Shown one piece after another: positions 1 through 9,749 of a stretch of DNA of 64,000 bases. This DNA is from Paludibacteraceae bacterium (lineage in GTDB: Bacteria > Bacteroidota > Bacteroidia > Bacteroidales > Paludibacteraceae). The position numbers and the translations under genes were made by a program. Below the pieces are notes generated by a model. That model had not been told where the DNA came from, searched no databases, and saw nothing but the letters and a program-made list of their open reading frames with translations. The stretch spans positions 48,272-112,271 of the forward strand of contig JAKSKV010000006.1 of the NCBI GenBank assembly GCA_024401555.1, read 5' to 3'. Positions within the stretch are counted from its first letter, which is position 1, and every line of letters begins with the position of its first letter.

Positions 1-99
1 GCAGCCCGAAAACAGTTGGAAAGCAAAACAGGGAAGTCTGTTATATCTACGGATAAGGCTAGCGATTATTTGTTGCCTTCAGAAAACAAAGAAGATTAG
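1..99 (+). CDS. C-terminal end of an unidentified protein (5' cut by window)
   Basis: The first 33 codons read in frame from base 1 to a TAG stop and give a lysine- and serine-rich tail containing LESKTGKSVIS. This kind of tail (Ala-Arg, Leu-Glu, TGK, Val-Ile) recalls the C-termini of BRO/DinD-type phage antirepressor-like proteins, but that is only a resemblance from memory and too short to rely on. The gene runs toward the bidirectional terminator that also serves ssrA. Confidence 0.5.
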   Translation, partial: AARKQLESKTGKSVISTDKASDYLLPSENKED

Positions 100-126
100 C
101 GGGCGCTGAAGGAGGCAAAAAATTAA

Positions 127-162
127 AACCCCCAACCTATTGTCATCAATAGATTGGGGGTT
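127..162. terminator. Bidirectional intrinsic terminator
   Basis: Stem AACCCCCAA plus CTATTG, loop TCAT, then CAATAG and TTGGGGGTT, with single-base mismatches between the two stem segments. A-rich sequence lies on the left and T-rich sequence on the right, so it can end both the rightward gene tail and leftward ssrA. Confidence 0.85.
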
Positions 163-168
163 ATTTTG

Positions 169-563
169 TGGAGATGCAGGGATTCGAACCCTGGTCCAAA
201 CGGGGAAATCATAAGCTTTCTACATGCTTATTCCTGCCTTAGGTTTTCGTGCGACAGCAAGACCAGGACCACCAACCGTCGCCTTATCCTCTAAAATTTC
301 ATCTGGGCAGCGAGGCATACCCAAACTATTCCCGATTTATCTGCTCCTCCGTATCCGACCGCTTCGGGACGATAGCATCGGGGAGAAGTCTTGTCCAGAC
401 ACCCGTGTCCGGATTAAGCTTGAATCTACTATACTTCGATTAAGCAGCAAGAGCAAAGTTATTCTCGCCAGTTAAATTTTTGGTCTCCAGATTATAGTGC
501 TAGCCACCAGCGCACTGCATGCTTACCTACCACCTCTGCCCGCTGTCAAAACCGGTCATCCCC
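169..563 (-). ncRNA. ssrA: tmRNA (transfer-messenger RNA)
   Basis: tmRNA rescues stalled ribosomes with SmpB and tags the nascent chain for proteolysis. On the minus strand the 5' end GGGGATG pairs with CATCTCC at the 3' end (one G-U), followed by discriminator A. The 3' side carries a T-arm with GGTTCGAATCC. CCA is not encoded. The 5' part has the conserved GACAGCGGGCAGAGGTGG and GGTAAGCATGCAG stretches. The tag frame at 469-440 reads GENNFALAA then TAA. Length is 395 nt. The tag ends in ALAA, as expected for ClpXP/ClpAP recognition; clpA lies 9 kb away. Confidence 0.95.
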
Positions 564-619
564 ATGGAACAACACCGCTTGTATGCAGGTGAAATGCGCT
601 ACTCCGCTGAGTAACGATG

Positions 620-652
620 CAAAGATATATCTCTTAGGGTGATTGAAACAAA
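620..652 (-). promoter_or_regulatory. ssrA promoter (Bacteroidota type)
   Basis: On the minus strand TTTG (652-649), a 21-base spacer and TATCTTTG (627-620) match the Bacteroidota housekeeping promoter. It lies about 57 bases before the mature tmRNA 5' end, leaving a short precursor leader. Confidence 0.75.
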
Positions 653-693
653 TGTTTGTGGTTAAAAAAGTATAAAAGAGGATAGTTCCCTAA

Positions 694-1236
694 TCATGGT
701 GTCATCTCGCTCTCCTCCCATGCGAATCCGTATGCGTAGAAGCCCTTCAATCGGTCGATATCCACGTTGCGGACTGCCATAGACTGAGCGCAACGCATAA
801 TGATATCCGCTTCGACCCTCACAATTTTCGAATCGATAGCCGCCACTTTGAACATTCCGTTCAGAAAGGAGACGCGACGATCGTAACTGAATTTCTTCCT
901 GACACACTCGTAAAACGAAGGGTCAACTGCGTTGGAGGGATCCATCTCCTTGGCATAACACTTTATATGCGATAGAATCAAATTCGCCGCCTCAGGGGTA
1001 AACTCTGAGTAGAGAAAGGTCTTGCACTCGTTCAATTCCGTTTTGGTTATTTGGCCATCCACCTTCATCAAATGGCAAAAGATGATGGAGACGGAGTGGA
1101 ATAGGTCGCGCTCTCCCGAAAGTAGGTTGTACCTGTGGGTAGGGAGTGTGGAGATCCTCTTTTGATCGTTGATTGGCTGCAGGAATTGAAATAGGACGAC
1201 TGCGACGATGATGAGCAAGATGATGAAAATATCCAT
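694..1236 (-). CDS. TerB-like domain membrane-anchored protein
   Basis: 180 residues: one N-terminal membrane segment (about residues 3-19) and then an alpha-helical TerB/DjlA-like domain with the pattern MKVDGQITKTEL, typical of the family's first acidic helix (compare [12 protein letters not shown] in the protein at 8553). It is a paralogue of that TerB-DnaJ protein: both share the [16 protein letters not shown] segment at the domain end, but this one stops there and has no J domain. It sits one base after rimO on the same strand, so it is probably cotranscribed with ftsY-rimO. Function unknown; TerB domains are linked to envelope stress or metal response in other bacteria. Confidence 0.85.
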   Translation of the reverse strand: MDIFIILLIIVAVVLFQFLQPINDQKRISTLPTHRYNLLSGERDLFHSVSIIFCHLMKVDGQITKTELNECKTFLYSEFTPEAANLILSHIKCYAKEMDPSNAVDPSFYECVRKKFSYDRRVSFLNGMFKVAAIDSKIVRVEADIIMRCAQSMAVRNVDIDRLKGFYAYGFAWEESEMTP

Positions 1237-1237
1237 A

Positions 1238-2539
1238 TTATTTTACAAGGCTACCCATTAGATCGAAATATTCGTATCCGGTGATCTTCACTTGGTAAAA
1301 ATCTCCGATGGTCAGTTCACCCTCCGCCACAGGAATCAAAACCTCTGGATCCACTTCAGGGGAGTCGAACTCGGTTCTGCCGTAGAAGTAATCCCCTTCT
1401 TGGCGGTCGATGATCACCTTGAAGGTCTTTCCGACCTTCTCTCGGTTCAAACCTTCGGCGATCTCCTCTTGGAGTGCCATGAGCAGATCGTGCCTACGCT
1501 CTTTCTCCTCCTCGCTGATATTGTCCTTTAGGTGGTCGCCCGCATAGGTTCCCTCCTCCTCGCAGTAGGAGAAGGCGCCCATTCGTTCCAACTTGGCCTC
1601 GCGGGTGAAATCCATCAATCGTTGGAATTGCTCCTCTGTCTCGCCGGGGAATCCCACCATCAAGGTGGTGCGGATATGGATGCCTGGCACCTCCTCACGG
1701 ATGCGGCGGATCAACGCTTTCGTCTCCTCCGCGGTGATTGGGCGATGCATCGCCTTGAGAATATCGTCGTCGATGTGTTGAAGCGCGATGTCGATGTATT
1801 TGCATACATTGTCGCGCTCACGCATCACTTTGAGCAAATCATAAGGGAATTGGGTAGGGTAGCCGTAGTGCAGGCGGATCCACTCCACCCCTTTCACATC
1901 GGAAATCTTCTCCACCAACTCCGCGATGGCGAACTTTCCGTAAAGGTCCTTGCCATAGTAGGTGAGGTCTTGGGCGATGATCTGAAACTCCTTGACGCCC
2001 TGTGCGACCAAACCCTCCACTTCCGCTACGATATCCTCGATAGGGCGTGACTTGTATTCACCTGTGATCAGTGGAATGGCGCAGTAGGCGCATCGGCGGT
2101 TGCAACCCTCCGAGATTTTCACATAAGCATAGTGGGCAGGGGTGGAAAGCTTGTGCGTATGGGCGCATTGAGGGCGGTATTCGCCGCCAAGATCCGCCAC
2201 CACCTCTTTCCACGAGAACTTACCGTAATACTTATCCACCTCTGGGATCTCTTGGGTAAGCTCCTCCTTATAACGGCCAGAAAGACAGCCCATCACGAGC
2301 AATTTGTCGATCTTCCCTTGTTTCCTTTTCTCCGCGAAAGCTAAGATTTGGTTGATGGATTCCTCTTTGGCATCGCCAATGAAACCGCATGTGTTGATGA
2401 CCACGATCTTAGCGGAGGATTTTGTGGGATCGAAATTTGTCTCAAATCCGTTCTCCTCCAACTGCTTCGCCAACAACTCCGCATCCACCAGATTTTTGGA
2501 ACAACCCATGCAGATGATATCCACCCTCTTCTTTCGCAT
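1238..2539 (-). CDS. rimO: Ribosomal protein S12 methylthiotransferase RimO
   Basis: Radical-SAM enzyme that adds a methylthio group to the conserved aspartate of ribosomal protein S12. The N-terminal UPF0004 domain has CMGCSKNLVDAELL (first [4Fe-4S] cluster, Cys residues near 11, 47 and 85). The radical-SAM motif GCNRRCAYCAIP (near residues 145-156) binds the second cluster, and a C-terminal TRAM domain ends in KITGYEYFDLMG. 433 residues is normal. The protein begins MRKKRVDIICMGCSKN, usual for Bacteroidota RimO. Encoded 28 bases after ftsY in the same direction. Confidence 0.96.
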   Translation of the reverse strand: MRKKRVDIICMGCSKNLVDAELLAKQLEENGFETNFDPTKSSAKIVVINTCGFIGDAKEESINQILAFAEKRKQGKIDKLLVMGCLSGRYKEELTQEIPEVDKYYGKFSWKEVVADLGGEYRPQCAHTHKLSTPAHYAYVKISEGCNRRCAYCAIPLITGEYKSRPIEDIVAEVEGLVAQGVKEFQIIAQDLTYYGKDLYGKFAIAELVEKISDVKGVEWIRLHYGYPTQFPYDLLKVMRERDNVCKYIDIALQHIDDDILKAMHRPITAEETKALIRRIREEVPGIHIRTTLMVGFPGETEEQFQRLMDFTREAKLERMGAFSYCEEEGTYAGDHLKDNISEEEKERRHDLLMALQEEIAEGLNREKVGKTFKVIIDRQEGDYFYGRTEFDSPEVDPEVLIPVAEGELTIGDFYQVKITGYEYFDLMGSLVK

Positions 2540-2567
2540 GATGATTTTCTGATTATTTAAACCCTAA

Positions 2568-3521
2568 TTATTTAAACAATGAGTCAACGAACTCACGCTT
2601 GTTGAATACTTGTAGGTGGTCGATGCCCTCGCCCACACCGATGTATCTCACTGGAATCTTGAATTGGTCGGAGATGCCGATTACGACACCACCTTTGGCG
2701 GTTCCGTCCAGTTTGGTGATGGCGAGCGATGAGACCTCGGTCGCCTTGGTGAACTGTTTCGCCTGTTCGAAAGCGTTTTGTCCGGTGGATCCATCCAATA
2801 CCAACATCACGTCGTGAGGCGCGTTTGGAATGATTTTCTGCATCACCTGCTTGATTTTCGAGAGCTCGTTCATCAAGTTGATCTTGTTGTGCAGACGACC
2901 GGCGGTGTCGATGATGACCACGTCGGCTCCGTTCGCCTTGGCGGAGGATAGTGTGTCGAATGCCACGGATGCTGGATCCGATCCCATCTTCTGCTTGATG
3001 ACAGGGCAACCTACACGTTCACCCCAAATGCACAATTGCTCCACTGCGGCCGCACGGAAAGTGTCGGCGGCGCCGAGATAGACCTTCTTGCCGAGGCGTG
3101 TGTATTGGGCGGCCAATTTGCCGATGGTGGTGGTTTTACCCACACCGTTGACGCCCACCACCATGATGACGTAGGGGCCATCCACCTCCGGTAAGCTGAA
3201 ATCCTCCGTGTCGGTGGAGTTGTTCTCTTCTAGGAGCGCCGCGATCTCATCCTTGAGGATGCCGTTCAACTCGTCGGTGCCCACATATTTGTCGCGTTCC
3301 ACGCGTTCTTGAATGCGCTCGATGATTTTCAGTGTGGTGTCCACACCTACATCGGAGGTGATCAGCACCTCCTCCAGGTTGTCCAATACCTCCTCATCCA
3401 CTTTCGACTTGCCGACTACGGCACGAGCCAATTTGGAGAAGATATTTTCCTTGGTTTTTTCTAGTCCTTTGTCGAGAGTCTCTTTTTTCTCTTTGGAGAA
3501 AATTTTACTAAATATACCCAT
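2568..3521 (-). CDS. ftsY: Signal recognition particle receptor FtsY
   Basis: SRP-receptor GTPase that docks ribosome-nascent chain complexes at the inner membrane. 317 residues: a short basic N-domain without a long acidic A-domain, then the NG GTPase core with GVNGVGKTTTIGKLA (G1), DTFRAAA (G2), DTAGR (G3) and TKLDGTAKGG (G4/G5). The first gene of a leftward ftsY-rimO-TerB operon. A TATATTTG box on the minus strand at 3549-3542 lies about 20 bases upstream and would give a very short leader. Confidence 0.96.
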   Translation of the reverse strand: MGIFSKIFSKEKKETLDKGLEKTKENIFSKLARAVVGKSKVDEEVLDNLEEVLITSDVGVDTTLKIIERIQERVERDKYVGTDELNGILKDEIAALLEENNSTDTEDFSLPEVDGPYVIMVVGVNGVGKTTTIGKLAAQYTRLGKKVYLGAADTFRAAAVEQLCIWGERVGCPVIKQKMGSDPASVAFDTLSSAKANGADVVIIDTAGRLHNKINLMNELSKIKQVMQKIIPNAPHDVMLVLDGSTGQNAFEQAKQFTKATEVSSLAITKLDGTAKGGVVIGISDQFKIPVRYIGVGEGIDHLQVFNKREFVDSLFK

Positions 3522-3723
3522 AGATAAAACGTTTTACACTGCAAATATACAAAATTAAGATTTAAGAAGTATGAATTAAGAATTATGATTGACAATATGA
3601 TAAATTCACGCACTTTCCCTATCTTTGCGATTTAGTACATTGGGTGGAGTATTTTTGCCCATGTATGTGCGAAAAATGTGTAATATAAATTCGGGTTATA
3701 AAATCCAATAACGATAGACACCA

Positions 3724-6700
3724 ATGAGAAAAGGACTCATTTTTGTATCCATGCTGATATCGGCGCAGCTCATGTGCGCCCAGCAATCGAAGGAGTATTC
3801 CCATGCGGACAAACTATTTTACGAAGGCAAGGCTTTGTATGACTTGGGTCGATACAAGGCCGCTTACGAGCGTATGAGCGAATATGCGCAGACATTGGAG
3901 ACGAATGACAGATCCCCACGCTCGGTCGAGGCGGATTATTATATCACTTGTTGCATGTATGAATTGAAGAGTAGGCAAGTGGGCAAAAAGATGGATGATT
4001 TCTGCGCGGAGAATCCGCAATCCACCTTGGTGAACCGCATCCATTTCTTGTCAGGATCCTACCTTTACGACAAGGGGCTCTACAAGGAGTCCGTTGAGGC
4101 GTTCGACAAGTGCGACATGAATTTCCTTCCCGACAGCGAGTCGGCCGATTACCTCTTCAAGGAGGGTTACGCCTTGTTACAGTGTCAGGAGGTGGAGCGT
4201 GCGAAGAACACCTTCGCGCGGTTGTTGAGCCGTCAGACCAAGTACAATGTGGCGGCCAATTACTACAAAGCCTACACCGACTATTTGACCAAGGATTACG
4301 AGAAGGCGCTTCCTGTCTTCGAGGAGTTGAAGTCCGATCCCAACTACGCGCGCATCGTCCCTTACTATATTTTCCAGATCTACTATGCGCAGAAACGCTA
4401 CGATGAGGTCTTGACAACGGGTGAGGAGTTGCTTCAGAATGATACGAAGAATCCGAACAATAAGGAGATCCATAGAATTTTGGGCGAGTGCTACTATGCG
4501 AAGAAGGACTATGCGAACACGGTGAAGTATCTCTCCGCATACCAAAAGGAGGCGGATCAGGTGGTACGCGACAACATGTATATGTTGGGTAACTCCTACT
4601 ACCAAACCGGTGACTACAAAAATGCGATCGCCTGCTTGCAGACGGTGACCGCCGTCGAGGATGCCATGGGCCAAAATGCCTATCTCTATTTGGGTTCCTG
4701 CTATACGAAGGAGAAGAATATCACCAACGCCAGGTTCTGTTTCGAGTCGGCCAGCCGTATGGATTTCGACCCTAACGTCAAAGAGGAGGCCTTCTTCAAC
4801 TATGCGTTGACGATCTATGAGCAGTCTTATTCGCCTTTCAACGAGTCGATCACCGCTTTCGAACGATTCTTGGAGACCTTCCCGAATTCCCAGTACAGGG
4901 ATAAGGTTTATAATTATATGACCAATCTCTACCTGACCACCAAGAATTACGCTGAGGCATACGCCTCCATCGAGAAGATCAAGGAGAAGAACATCCAACT
5001 CTATGAGGCCCGTCAACGCATCGCTTACAGCATGGGTATCGAGGAGTTTACCAATGGTAACTACGCCAAGGCGATCGACCGCTTCAACACTTCGTTGAAA
5101 GACGGACAATACAATCGTACCTTGGAGGCTTCCACCATCTTCTGGCGAGGAGAGGCTTACTACAAACTCAAGGATTTCAACAAGTCAGCCGCTGATTTCG
5201 AGACCTTCGTCAACTCCATTGGCGCAAGAAACTGCGACGAATTTGTCTTGGCCCACTACAATGTGGGTTACAGTAAGTTTACGGAGAAACGATACGCCGA
5301 TGCGTTGACTTGGTTCAGAAAGTATGTGAACATGGAGGAGAAGAATAAGACCTTAATCGCGGATGCCAACAACCGTATCGGAGACTGTTACTTCAACCAA
5401 CGTGATTTCGCCAATGCGGTGAAGAGTTACTCCCAAGTCTATTCGCTTCGTGGTCCAGGCGCCGATTACGCATGCTTCCAACAGGGATTCATCCAAGGTT
5501 TGCAGAAGGATTACAATGGTAAGATCGCCACTTTGAACAAGTTGCAGAAGACCTTCCCTCAGTCGGAGTATTTGGCGGACGCCAAGTATGAGATCGGCCG
5601 CGCCTATATCATGATGAAGCAGAACGATAAGGCGATTAAGACCTACGATGAGTTGAGCCGCGATTATCCTCATAGCCCGTTGAGCCGCAAAGGAAAATTG
5701 CAGACTGCCATGTTGTACGATGAAATGAACCAGACGGAGAAGTCCATCGCCGCATACAAGCAGATCGTCGATTACTTCCCAACCAGTGTGGAGGCTCATA
5801 CCGCTTTGGACAATCTGAAACGCATTTATTTCGAGCAGGATAATATCCAAGGCTATGCCGACTATGTGGGTACATTAGGCGGTTTCGTGAAATTCCAACG
5901 CTCCGAGCAGGATTCCCTTACCTATCTCTCCGCCGAGAATCTTTACGAGAAGGGACAATACGATAAATCCGCTAAGAGCTTCCGCAACTTCATCGATAAA
6001 TTCCCTGAAAGCGAGTTTGTCAACAAGGCCCATTTCAATTTGGGTGACAGCTATTACCAGATCGGTGATACCGCAAAGGCGAAGGAAGAGTTTGCCATCG
6101 TATCGAAGTTGGTCGGTTCTTCCGATCGTGAGAATGCTTTGGTTTTGCTCTCAAAGATTCAATATGAGCAGAATGATTATAAGAACGCCATCGTCAGCAT
6201 GACCACGTTGGATAGCATCGCCCAACACCCAGAGAACAAGTTGGCCGCCCGCTTAGGCTTGATGCGTTGCCACAACCTGTTGGGTGAGTTGGAACAGACG
6301 GTGGATGCCGCCACACTCCTCTCCAATAGCGACAAGTTGGATCCGGCGATCTATCGTGAGGCGCTCTTCACCCGTGCCCGCACATACGAGCTCTTGGGCG
6401 ATTCCACATTGGCGTTAGCCGACTATACGACGCTCTCCGGCAACTGTATGGACGCATACGGCGCCGAGTCGCAATTCATCAAGCAGGAGTATATTTTCCG
6501 TGCCGGTAAATTGGATGAGACCGAGAAGGAGATCTTCAATTTCATCGATAAGAACACACCGCACCAATATTGGTTGGCGAAGAGTTTCATTCTTCTTTCT
6601 GATGTCTATATGGCGCAGGATAGGGAGTTTGAGGCGAAGCAATACTTGCTCAGTGTGCGCGAGAACTATAACGGAAACGATGATATCGCCTCTGAGATCA

Positions 6701-6759
6701 AACTCAGATTGGCGAAGATCGAGCAGCGTGAGAACGATAAAATTGTAAATGGAAAATAA
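3724..6759 (+). CDS. Large secreted TPR-repeat protein
   Basis: 1,011 residues with a cleavable signal peptide (MRKGLIFVSMLISAQLMCAQ) followed almost entirely by tetratricopeptide-type helical repeats with recurring Tyr-Asp/Ala-Lys-Ala patterns (for example YKAAYERMSEY, YADALTWFRKYV, YDKSAKSFRNFI). Such proteins act as periplasmic or outer-membrane-associated scaffolds. Its stop overlaps the start of the next gene by one base (TAATG), which suggests translational coupling with the outer-membrane barrel at 6759 and a common assembly. A TATCTTTG box at 3620-3627 is a possible promoter element. Specific function unknown. Confidence 0.9.
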   Translation: MRKGLIFVSMLISAQLMCAQQSKEYSHADKLFYEGKALYDLGRYKAAYERMSEYAQTLETNDRSPRSVEADYYITCCMYELKSRQVGKKMDDFCAENPQSTLVNRIHFLSGSYLYDKGLYKESVEAFDKCDMNFLPDSESADYLFKEGYALLQCQEVERAKNTFARLLSRQTKYNVAANYYKAYTDYLTKDYEKALPVFEELKSDPNYARIVPYYIFQIYYAQKRYDEVLTTGEELLQNDTKNPNNKEIHRILGECYYAKKDYANTVKYLSAYQKEADQVVRDNMYMLGNSYYQTGDYKNAIACLQTVTAVEDAMGQNAYLYLGSCYTKEKNITNARFCFESASRMDFDPNVKEEAFFNYALTIYEQSYSPFNESITAFERFLETFPNSQYRDKVYNYMTNLYLTTKNYAEAYASIEKIKEKNIQLYEARQRIAYSMGIEEFTNGNYAKAIDRFNTSLKDGQYNRTLEASTIFWRGEAYYKLKDFNKSAADFETFVNSIGARNCDEFVLAHYNVGYSKFTEKRYADALTWFRKYVNMEEKNKTLIADANNRIGDCYFNQRDFANAVKSYSQVYSLRGPGADYACFQQGFIQGLQKDYNGKIATLNKLQKTFPQSEYLADAKYEIGRAYIMMKQNDKAIKTYDELSRDYPHSPLSRKGKLQTAMLYDEMNQTEKSIAAYKQIVDYFPTSVEAHTALDNLKRIYFEQDNIQGYADYVGTLGGFVKFQRSEQDSLTYLSAENLYEKGQYDKSAKSFRNFIDKFPESEFVNKAHFNLGDSYYQIGDTAKAKEEFAIVSKLVGSSDRENALVLLSKIQYEQNDYKNAIVSMTTLDSIAQHPENKLAARLGLMRCHNLLGELEQTVDAATLLSNSDKLDPAIYREALFTRARTYELLGDSTLALADYTTLSGNCMDAYGAESQFIKQEYIFRAGKLDETEKEIFNFIDKNTPHQYWLAKSFILLSDVYMAQDREFEAKQYLLSVRENYNGNDDIASEIKLRLAKIEQRENDKIVNGK

Positions 6760-8549
6760 TGAGTAAATACGATATGAGACGTTTGTTTATAATAGTTGGA
6801 TTGACCTCTTTTGGTGCCATGGGAATGTTGGCGCAGGAGAGTTCTGATACCTTGATCGAACGTAATGTGGATGTGGTGAAGGAGTACAACCCGGTCATCA
6901 AGGATGCGGGTAAGATCAACACTATGCCGGAGATAAAGCCGATTGAGACCAAGAAAGCGGCGACCTCCTATTCGGTATGGACCACGCCGTATGATGTACA
7001 GGCGAGTGAGATCCAGCCTTTGGATTACGCCACAGCGCAGCCGATCGCTTCGAAGAACCACAAGCAGCACTTCGCTCGTTTGGGAGGCGGCAACTATGGG
7101 ACAATATTGGGAGAGCTCTATACCCCGATTGTCCAAAAGCAAAATTGGAACATTGACTTGGATTTGAGAAACCGTACCTCTTTGGGTAGCGTGAAGATCT
7201 CCGAGGATAATTATACCATTCCTTTGGAGGAGAGTTGTGATGGAGATCCTTTGAAATCGAAGGCATTCGACAGCGACACGAAAGGTAAGTTGGATTTTGC
7301 GACTACCATCCGTCGAAACAAGGAGCTGAGCGCATTTGTTGAGGGCGAGTATGACGCTTTCCGTTATTATGGTTATGATGATGATATGTTGGAGCATTTC
7401 AACCATTTCAGCAATTACTCCGATAATGAGGATTTCAAGCAACACCATTTGACGTTGGATGCCAATGCCCGGTTCAGGACCAAGGAGTTCGCCGGAAAAT
7501 GGTTCTACGATCTCCAATCGACCTACCAACTCTATGCCAACAGGGATGATTTGAAGGAGCATACCATCTTTACCCAATTGGGCGGACAGTTCCGTTCCGA
7601 CCGTTACACCATCGGTTTGGATATCGATATGCACAACATCTTCCTGAACATACCAGAGGAGAGCGACTATGCGTTTGACAACCGCGACAATATGAACAAC
7701 TATACGATGTTGAAATTGAAGCCGCATGTGATTTTCAGTGGTGAGATCGGAAAGATGAACATTGGTATCAAAGCGGCCTTCGGTATCGGACAGGGAAAGA
7801 AGGGTGCTGTATGCCCCGATATTTCGGGAACCATCAAGTTGAAGAAGGATGTCGCCTATCTTTACGCTTGTGTGACCGGAGATTATGAGGTGAAGAACTA
7901 CCATGCGATGATGCGTGAGAATAAATATCTGGCGCCAGATGTCCGTGTGGAGGATACCTATACCCCTATTGATGTCTATGCGGGTGTCCGTGTGAAGATC
8001 GCGAAGCGTGTCGATATGGATGTCTATGGTGGCTATAAGATCATCAACAATCCTTATTTCTTCGTGAATAAGTATCGCAATAGAGTAGTGAACGGAGATA
8101 CCATCTCCGTGATGACTCGTCAATTCGACGTGGTTTATGAAAAGAACGCGGGCGTGTTCAATGCCGGAATGTCGTTGGCTTACCATTACAAGGACCGTTT
8201 GGATATGGGCTTGAATGTGGTGGTGAACAAGTGGGCATTGGAGAAGAACGACTATGCTTGGCAACGTCCTGACTGGATGGTGGATTATCATATGAACTAC
8301 AATGTGACCAAGAATTTCCGACTCAATTTGGGCTACGAATTTGAGGGTGGAAGATACGCTAAGGTCGGTAAGGAGGCTGTTAAGATGAGAAACGCCCATA
8401 ACATCAGTTTCGGCGCGGACTACAAGTTGCTCAACTGGTTGGATATCTTCGCAAGACTCGACAATATGATCAATCAACCTTACCAAAGTTGGTATGGATA
8501 CGATTGTCATGGATTCAACTTCTTGGCTGGACTCTCATTCTTCTTCTAA
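6759..8549 (+). CDS. Outer-membrane beta-barrel protein (TonB-receptor-like)
   Basis: 596 residues. An export signal (MRRLFIIVGLTSFGAMGMLAQ) follows five extra residues if translation starts at 6759; the ATG at 6774 would give a cleaner signal peptide. The mature part begins with the motif ERNVDVVKEYNPVI, seen in Bacteroidota TonB-dependent-receptor-related proteins, then alternating amphipathic strands rich in aromatics and ends in GFNFLAGLSFFF, a terminal aromatic strand as expected for BAM substrates. No plug or carboxypeptidase-like domain is evident. Coupled by a one-base overlap to the TPR protein, so the two probably work together in the outer membrane. Confidence 0.85.
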   Translation: MSKYDMRRLFIIVGLTSFGAMGMLAQESSDTLIERNVDVVKEYNPVIKDAGKINTMPEIKPIETKKAATSYSVWTTPYDVQASEIQPLDYATAQPIASKNHKQHFARLGGGNYGTILGELYTPIVQKQNWNIDLDLRNRTSLGSVKISEDNYTIPLEESCDGDPLKSKAFDSDTKGKLDFATTIRRNKELSAFVEGEYDAFRYYGYDDDMLEHFNHFSNYSDNEDFKQHHLTLDANARFRTKEFAGKWFYDLQSTYQLYANRDDLKEHTIFTQLGGQFRSDRYTIGLDIDMHNIFLNIPEESDYAFDNRDNMNNYTMLKLKPHVIFSGEIGKMNIGIKAAFGIGQGKKGAVCPDISGTIKLKKDVAYLYACVTGDYEVKNYHAMMRENKYLAPDVRVEDTYTPIDVYAGVRVKIAKRVDMDVYGGYKIINNPYFFVNKYRNRVVNGDTISVMTRQFDVVYEKNAGVFNAGMSLAYHYKDRLDMGLNVVVNKWALEKNDYAWQRPDWMVDYHMNYNVTKNFRLNLGYEFEGGRYAKVGKEAVKMRNAHNISFGADYKLLNWLDIFARLDNMINQPYQSWYGYDCHGFNFLAGLSFFF

Positions 8550-8552
8550 GAT

Positions 8553-9374
8553 ATGTTTGAACTATTATTTACAGGTCTGGTTATTTGGGGGTTGGTCAAG
8601 TTCTTTGGCAACTTTATCGAAGGATTTTTGGGACTATTGGGAAAACCCAACTCGTTTCAAGATCTCTGGGATGATCCAGATGATCCGGATAATTCAGCCA
8701 AATCAAGATACGGCATAACCCTACCCGAAGCGTTGGGTGTGCTCTTTTCCAAGATTATGTTGGCGGATGGAAAGACGACCAAAAGCGAGTTGGCGGAGGT
8801 AAAGCGTTTCCTCACCGCGCATTTCACGGAGGAGCAAGGGAAAGAGGTGCTGAACCTGATGCGCGGTTACATCAAAGATAACCCGGCGTCTTTCAAAGAC
8901 TTGCGTCCGGTATTTCTCTGCATCAACCGCTCAATGGAGTACGACTACCGCTTAGACCTTTTGAATACCTTGTTCAAGGTGTCGGTGGTGGATTCCCGAA
9001 TAAATAATGATGAGGCGACCATCATAGAGATGTATGCCCGCTTCGCCTGCATTAAGAGTGCGGACTTTGATCGTTTGAGAGGGTATTATGCGTATGGATT
9101 CGCTTGGAAGAATACTGGCAAACAACAGTCCAACTACCAACGGGAAAAGCAACAGAACGAATCATACTCTTCGGAGAGTAATAAGCACTGGGCGTACAAA
9201 GTACTGGGCCTGAAAGATGGCGCTTCCGAGAAGGAGGTGAAGTCCGCCTTCCGTAAATTGTCGATGGAGTACCATCCTGATAAACATGTAGGAGAGAGTG
9301 AAGAGATGCTGAAAATCAATACGGAAAAGTTCCAGCAGATCAACGAGGCCTATGAGTTGTTGACGGAGAAATAG
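8553..9374 (+). CDS. TerB-DnaJ co-chaperone (DjlA-like)
   Basis: 273 residues: N-terminal membrane segment (about 1-22), a TerB-like domain (about 50-190; [18 protein letters not shown] and YYAYGFAW), a polar linker rich in Gln and Ser, and a C-terminal J domain (about 208-273) with the essential HPD in MEYHPDKH. This is the architecture of DjlA, a membrane-anchored DnaK co-chaperone. It starts three bases after the outer-membrane barrel gene. The protein at 694-1236 is a J-less paralogue. Its placement after two envelope genes suggests an envelope stress or assembly role, but that is inference. Confidence 0.9.
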   Translation: MFELLFTGLVIWGLVKFFGNFIEGFLGLLGKPNSFQDLWDDPDDPDNSAKSRYGITLPEALGVLFSKIMLADGKTTKSELAEVKRFLTAHFTEEQGKEVLNLMRGYIKDNPASFKDLRPVFLCINRSMEYDYRLDLLNTLFKVSVVDSRINNDEATIIEMYARFACIKSADFDRLRGYYAYGFAWKNTGKQQSNYQREKQQNESYSSESNKHWAYKVLGLKDGASEKEVKSAFRKLSMEYHPDKHVGESEEMLKINTEKFQQINEAYELLTEK

Positions 9375-9438
9375 TGGATTCTCTATCTCCACTATCGAAA
9401 ACTTTTACTATCTTGTCTTTGAACTAAATTTTAATGAT

Positions 9439-9744
9439 ATGCCCAAACACCAATCCAATGTAAGGGAACGTTCCCGCACCGATATAGATGAACCTCGTTC
9501 GTATAAGGTGATATGCTACAATGATGACTTCACAACCTTCGAATTTGTGGTGAAGGTCTTGATGACCGTTTTCTTCAAGTCCCAATTCGAGGCGGAACGG
9601 TTAACTATCGAAGTGGACCAAAGGAAGAGTGCCGTGGTGGGTGTTTACTCCTACGACGTGGCGGCCTCCAAGGTGGAGAAGGCGGTAAAGATGGCTCGTG
9701 CAGAGGGATTTCCTTTGCGCTTTTCGTGTGAACCTATAAATTGA
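9439..9744 (+). CDS. clpS: ATP-dependent Clp protease adaptor ClpS
   Basis: Adaptor that binds proteins with destabilising N-terminal residues (Phe, Leu, Trp, Tyr) and delivers them to ClpAP. 101 residues; the core motif YNDDFTTFEFVVKVL holds the Asn-Asp pair that binds the substrate alpha-amino group, and VGVYSYDVAASKVEKAVKMARAEGFPL is the ClpA-contacting C-terminal part. First gene of a clpS-clpA-aat run; clpA begins five bases after its stop. Confidence 0.95.
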   Translation: MPKHQSNVRERSRTDIDEPRSYKVICYNDDFTTFEFVVKVLMTVFFKSQFEAERLTIEVDQRKSAVVGVYSYDVAASKVEKAVKMARAEGFPLRFSCEPIN

Positions 9745-9749
9745 ATATT

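Noticed and set aside
4177-5109. 310-codon minus-strand frame
   Set aside because: Antisense to the TPR protein gene.
6666-8510. 614-codon open frame on the minus strand
   Set aside because: It lies entirely opposite the outer-membrane barrel gene; composition (Ile/His/Leu-rich runs) shows it is an antisense shadow.
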